7,591 nt of DNA from Elusimicrobiota bacterium (GTDB taxonomy: Bacteria; Elusimicrobiota; Elusimicrobia; Elusimicrobiales; UBA9959): contig DNQL01000181.1 of assembly GCA_003500765.1 (NCBI GenBank), forward strand, positions 1 to 7,591, given 5' to 3'. The translations under genes and the position numbers were made by a program. Shown piece by piece: positions 6,164 through 7,591 of this stretch. The notes under the pieces are model-generated. The model was not told where the DNA came from. It saw only the letters and a program-made list of their open reading frames with translations, and made no database searches. How positions within the stretch are numbered: the first letter of the stretch is position 1; each line of letters starts with the position of its first letter.

Positions 6164-6837
6164 CACAGGAAATCAGCGCCCGACGGCCCCAGGTTGAGCA
6201 GCAGGTCCAGCGCCGACAGGTCCGGCGTGAAGCCGGGGAAGGCCTGCGCGTAGGACCTGACCTCGAACTTCTGCCAGGAGACCTTTATTCCCGCCGCCGC
6301 GAAAAGACTTTCGTCCAGGTAATTACGGGCGCCGGCGCCCGAAAGGTACTCGTCCGAGCCGGCGGCGCGGCAGATGTCCACGAGCCGGGCGGTGGACGCG
6401 GTCTTCAGCCCGAATTCGGACGAGAGGCGCATCGGCGCAGCAATCCCGAACCCTTTCCGCAGGAAGTTTATCGTGGCCAGCGCCAGCTCGCCCAGCCGCT
6501 CATAACGCGCGCCGTAGAGCGCTTCCAGCGCCGGCAGGTAAGTATTGAAATGCGCCGCGCGCGCGTAATTCATCTTTATGGCGTTCAGATGATCCGCCGC
6601 CCAGGGCCGGGAATTATCCAGCGGGATATCGAGTATGGCGTCGTCGTAACGGCCCTTGGCCAGCACCGGCACGGTAAGATACTGCGGCCCGGCGGGCACG
6701 CGAATGCGGTTGCGGTTCTGGAACTCGCGCCGCTCGTACTGCACGTCGTCGAGCAGCACGAAGACGTCCGCCCGGCGCATCTTGGACAGGAATCTCAGCC
6801 CCGGCATATATTGCAGCTGATGCGCGGCGAGTATCAT
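6163..6837 (-). CDS. WbqC-family protein
   Basis: 224 residues, matching the WbqC family (a group named after an O-antigen cluster gene) over its whole length. It opens with AAHQLQYMPG (the family's HQ-x-x-(Y/F)-x-P start), then ADVFVLLDDVQYERREFQNRNRI, LTVPVLAKG, a Trp before the His of ADHL, a SSEFGLKT segment, YLSGAGARNYLDE (164-176), and near the end YAQAFPGFTPDLSALDLLLNLG. All regions appear intact and the length is typical. The biochemical role is not, to my knowledge, firmly established; members sit in surface-polysaccharide clusters and are suspected to modify sugars. No signal peptide or membrane helix is seen, so it should be cytoplasmic. It starts 12 bp after the glycosyltransferase stop, with only a weak GGTGA close to the ATG, so translation may be coupled to that upstream gene. 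Confidence 0.9.
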   Translation of the reverse strand: MILAAHQLQYMPGLRFLSKMRRADVFVLLDDVQYERREFQNRNRIRVPAGPQYLTVPVLAKGRYDDAILDIPLDNSRPWAADHLNAIKMNYARAAHFNTYLPALEALYGARYERLGELALATINFLRKGFGIAAPMRLSSEFGLKTASTARLVDICRAAGSDEYLSGAGARNYLDESLFAAAGIKVSWQKFEVRSYAQAFPGFTPDLSALDLLLNLGPSGADFL

Positions 6838-6849
6838 GCGTCACCCGTA

Positions 6850-7590
6850 TTAGAGGACTTCATAAAATATCTTTTCCATCTCGTCCGCGTAGCGCTCCCA
6901 GGAATATCCCTCCGCGAAGAAGCGGCACTTGTCCCTGAAGGACCTCAGGCCGGCGGGGTCCCGCCGGGCGAAGGACTCTATTCCCTCCGCCATGGCTTCG
7001 GGAGTTTCGCTTTCGAAAAGCAGTTCCCTGTTGAAACCGCCCAGGACCTCTATATTGGCCGCCACGGGGGTGGCCAGCACCGGCGTACCGCAGGCGAGGG
7101 CTTCCAGCGTGACCAGGCCGAAGCCTTCCAGTTCCCTGGTCGGCAGCACGAACAGGTCGGCCGCCTGGTAATAGGACGCCAGCTCCTTCTCCTCTATGTA
7201 GCCGGTAAGTTTCACATGTGACGAGAGGCCCCTCTCTTTTATCATTCCTTCAAGACGGGGCATCAGGTACCCGCGGCCGCCTATTATGAAATACGAGTCC
7301 GGGACGTTCTCCGCCACACGGGCGGCGGCTTCGACCAGGTTCTCAAGACCCATGCGGGGAGCCAGGTTCCGGACGGTGAAAATTATGAAGCGGTCCTCAG
7401 GCAGGCCCAGCGCGCGCCGCACTAGGCCGCGGTCCTCCGCCGGAGAAAATTCCGCGGTATCGACGCCCAGCGGGGTTATCCGGGATCTGACGCCATGCTC
7501 CGCGCGCAGCCTGTCTGCCATGAAGACGCTGGCCGACATCACCACGGCGCTCCTCGACAATACCCGGCGCTCCACCAGCCGACGCGCGCC
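6850..7590 (-). CDS. GT4-type (GT-B fold) glycosyltransferase, 5' end outside window
   Basis: C-terminal two-thirds of a retaining, nucleotide-sugar-dependent glycosyltransferase, likely cytoplasmic and acting on a polysaccharide or lipid-linked acceptor. Numbering from the GTG at 7575, visible family elements are: VVMSASVFMADRL (domain junction, 11-23), TPLGVDTAEFSP (34-45), VRNLAPRMGLENLVEAA (68-84, R69 and R74 in the phosphate-binding positions), LTGYIEEKELASYYQAAD (123-140) and the E-x7-E donor site E150-GFGLVTL-E158 with LACGTPVLAT after it. The active-site half is intact. The frame is open past the GTG (reading GARRL before it) to the window edge, and the N-terminal acceptor-binding domain is missing. 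The gene is therefore cut by the window and the GTG is not a real start. It is followed after 12 bp by WbqC in what looks like one operon. Confidence 0.9.
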   Translation of the reverse strand, partial: GARRLVERRVLSRSAVVMSASVFMADRLRAEHGVRSRITPLGVDTAEFSPAEDRGLVRRALGLPEDRFIIFTVRNLAPRMGLENLVEAAARVAENVPDSYFIIGGRGYLMPRLEGMIKERGLSSHVKLTGYIEEKELASYYQAADLFVLPTRELEGFGLVTLEALACGTPVLATPVAANIEVLGGFNRELLFESETPEAMAEGIESFARRDPAGLRSFRDKCRFFAEGYSWERYADEMEKIFYEVL

Positions 7591-7591
7591 G

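Noticed and set aside
6550..7221. Plus-strand open frame of about 220 codons across the WbqC/GT4 junction
   Set aside because: It runs antisense through two well-supported genes and across their intergenic gap. Its product has no recognisable motif, so it reflects GC-rich composition.

Overview
The window is GC-rich bacterial DNA with short intergenic gaps, Shine-Dalgarno sites of the AGGAG/GGAGG type and strong intrinsic terminators. Taxonomy cannot be fixed from it. The mixture of secreted proteins of unknown role, a HEAT/papain-like fusion and a WbqC plus glycosyltransferase pair would fit an environmental Gram-negative such as Elusimicrobiota or a deltaproteobacterial-type lineage. That assignment is a low-confidence impression, not a result. 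No RNA gene, CRISPR array, insertion sequence, integrase or attachment site was seen.

Layout. (1) Positions 1-871 (+) hold the 3' part of a membrane-anchored calcineurin-like metallophosphoesterase. It ends at a 12-bp-stem bidirectional terminator. (2) Positions 942-1736 (-) encode an exported two-domain protein of unknown function, and 1937-3301 (+) encode an exported HEAT-repeat protein with a circularly permuted papain-like (YiiX/YaeF type) hydrolase domain. The two are divergent across a 200-bp region with candidate promoters in both directions and a small GC palindrome. (3) A second bidirectional terminator at 3321-3348 separates this pair from a long leftward block. (4) That block, in transcription order, is a GT4-type glycosyltransferase cut by the right edge (6850-7590), a WbqC-family protein (6163-6837), a class III nucleotide-cyclase-like protein (5496-6116) and a polytopic GT-C/GT39-type glycosyltransferase (3404 to about 5332).

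How the genes may work together. The GT4 and WbqC genes are 12 bp apart and almost certainly form the end of a surface-polysaccharide (O-antigen-like) operon that continues past the right edge. The cyclase-like gene has its own predicted promoter, placed so that transcription would begin exactly at the ATG, with no Shine-Dalgarno: a predicted leaderless mRNA. The GT39-type gene is visibly less GC-rich than its neighbours and may have been acquired. The divergent exported pair is the least explained part. One protein looks like a cell-envelope amidase/peptidase, and the other ends in a domain that by eye resembles small immunity-type proteins. Any functional link between them is speculation.
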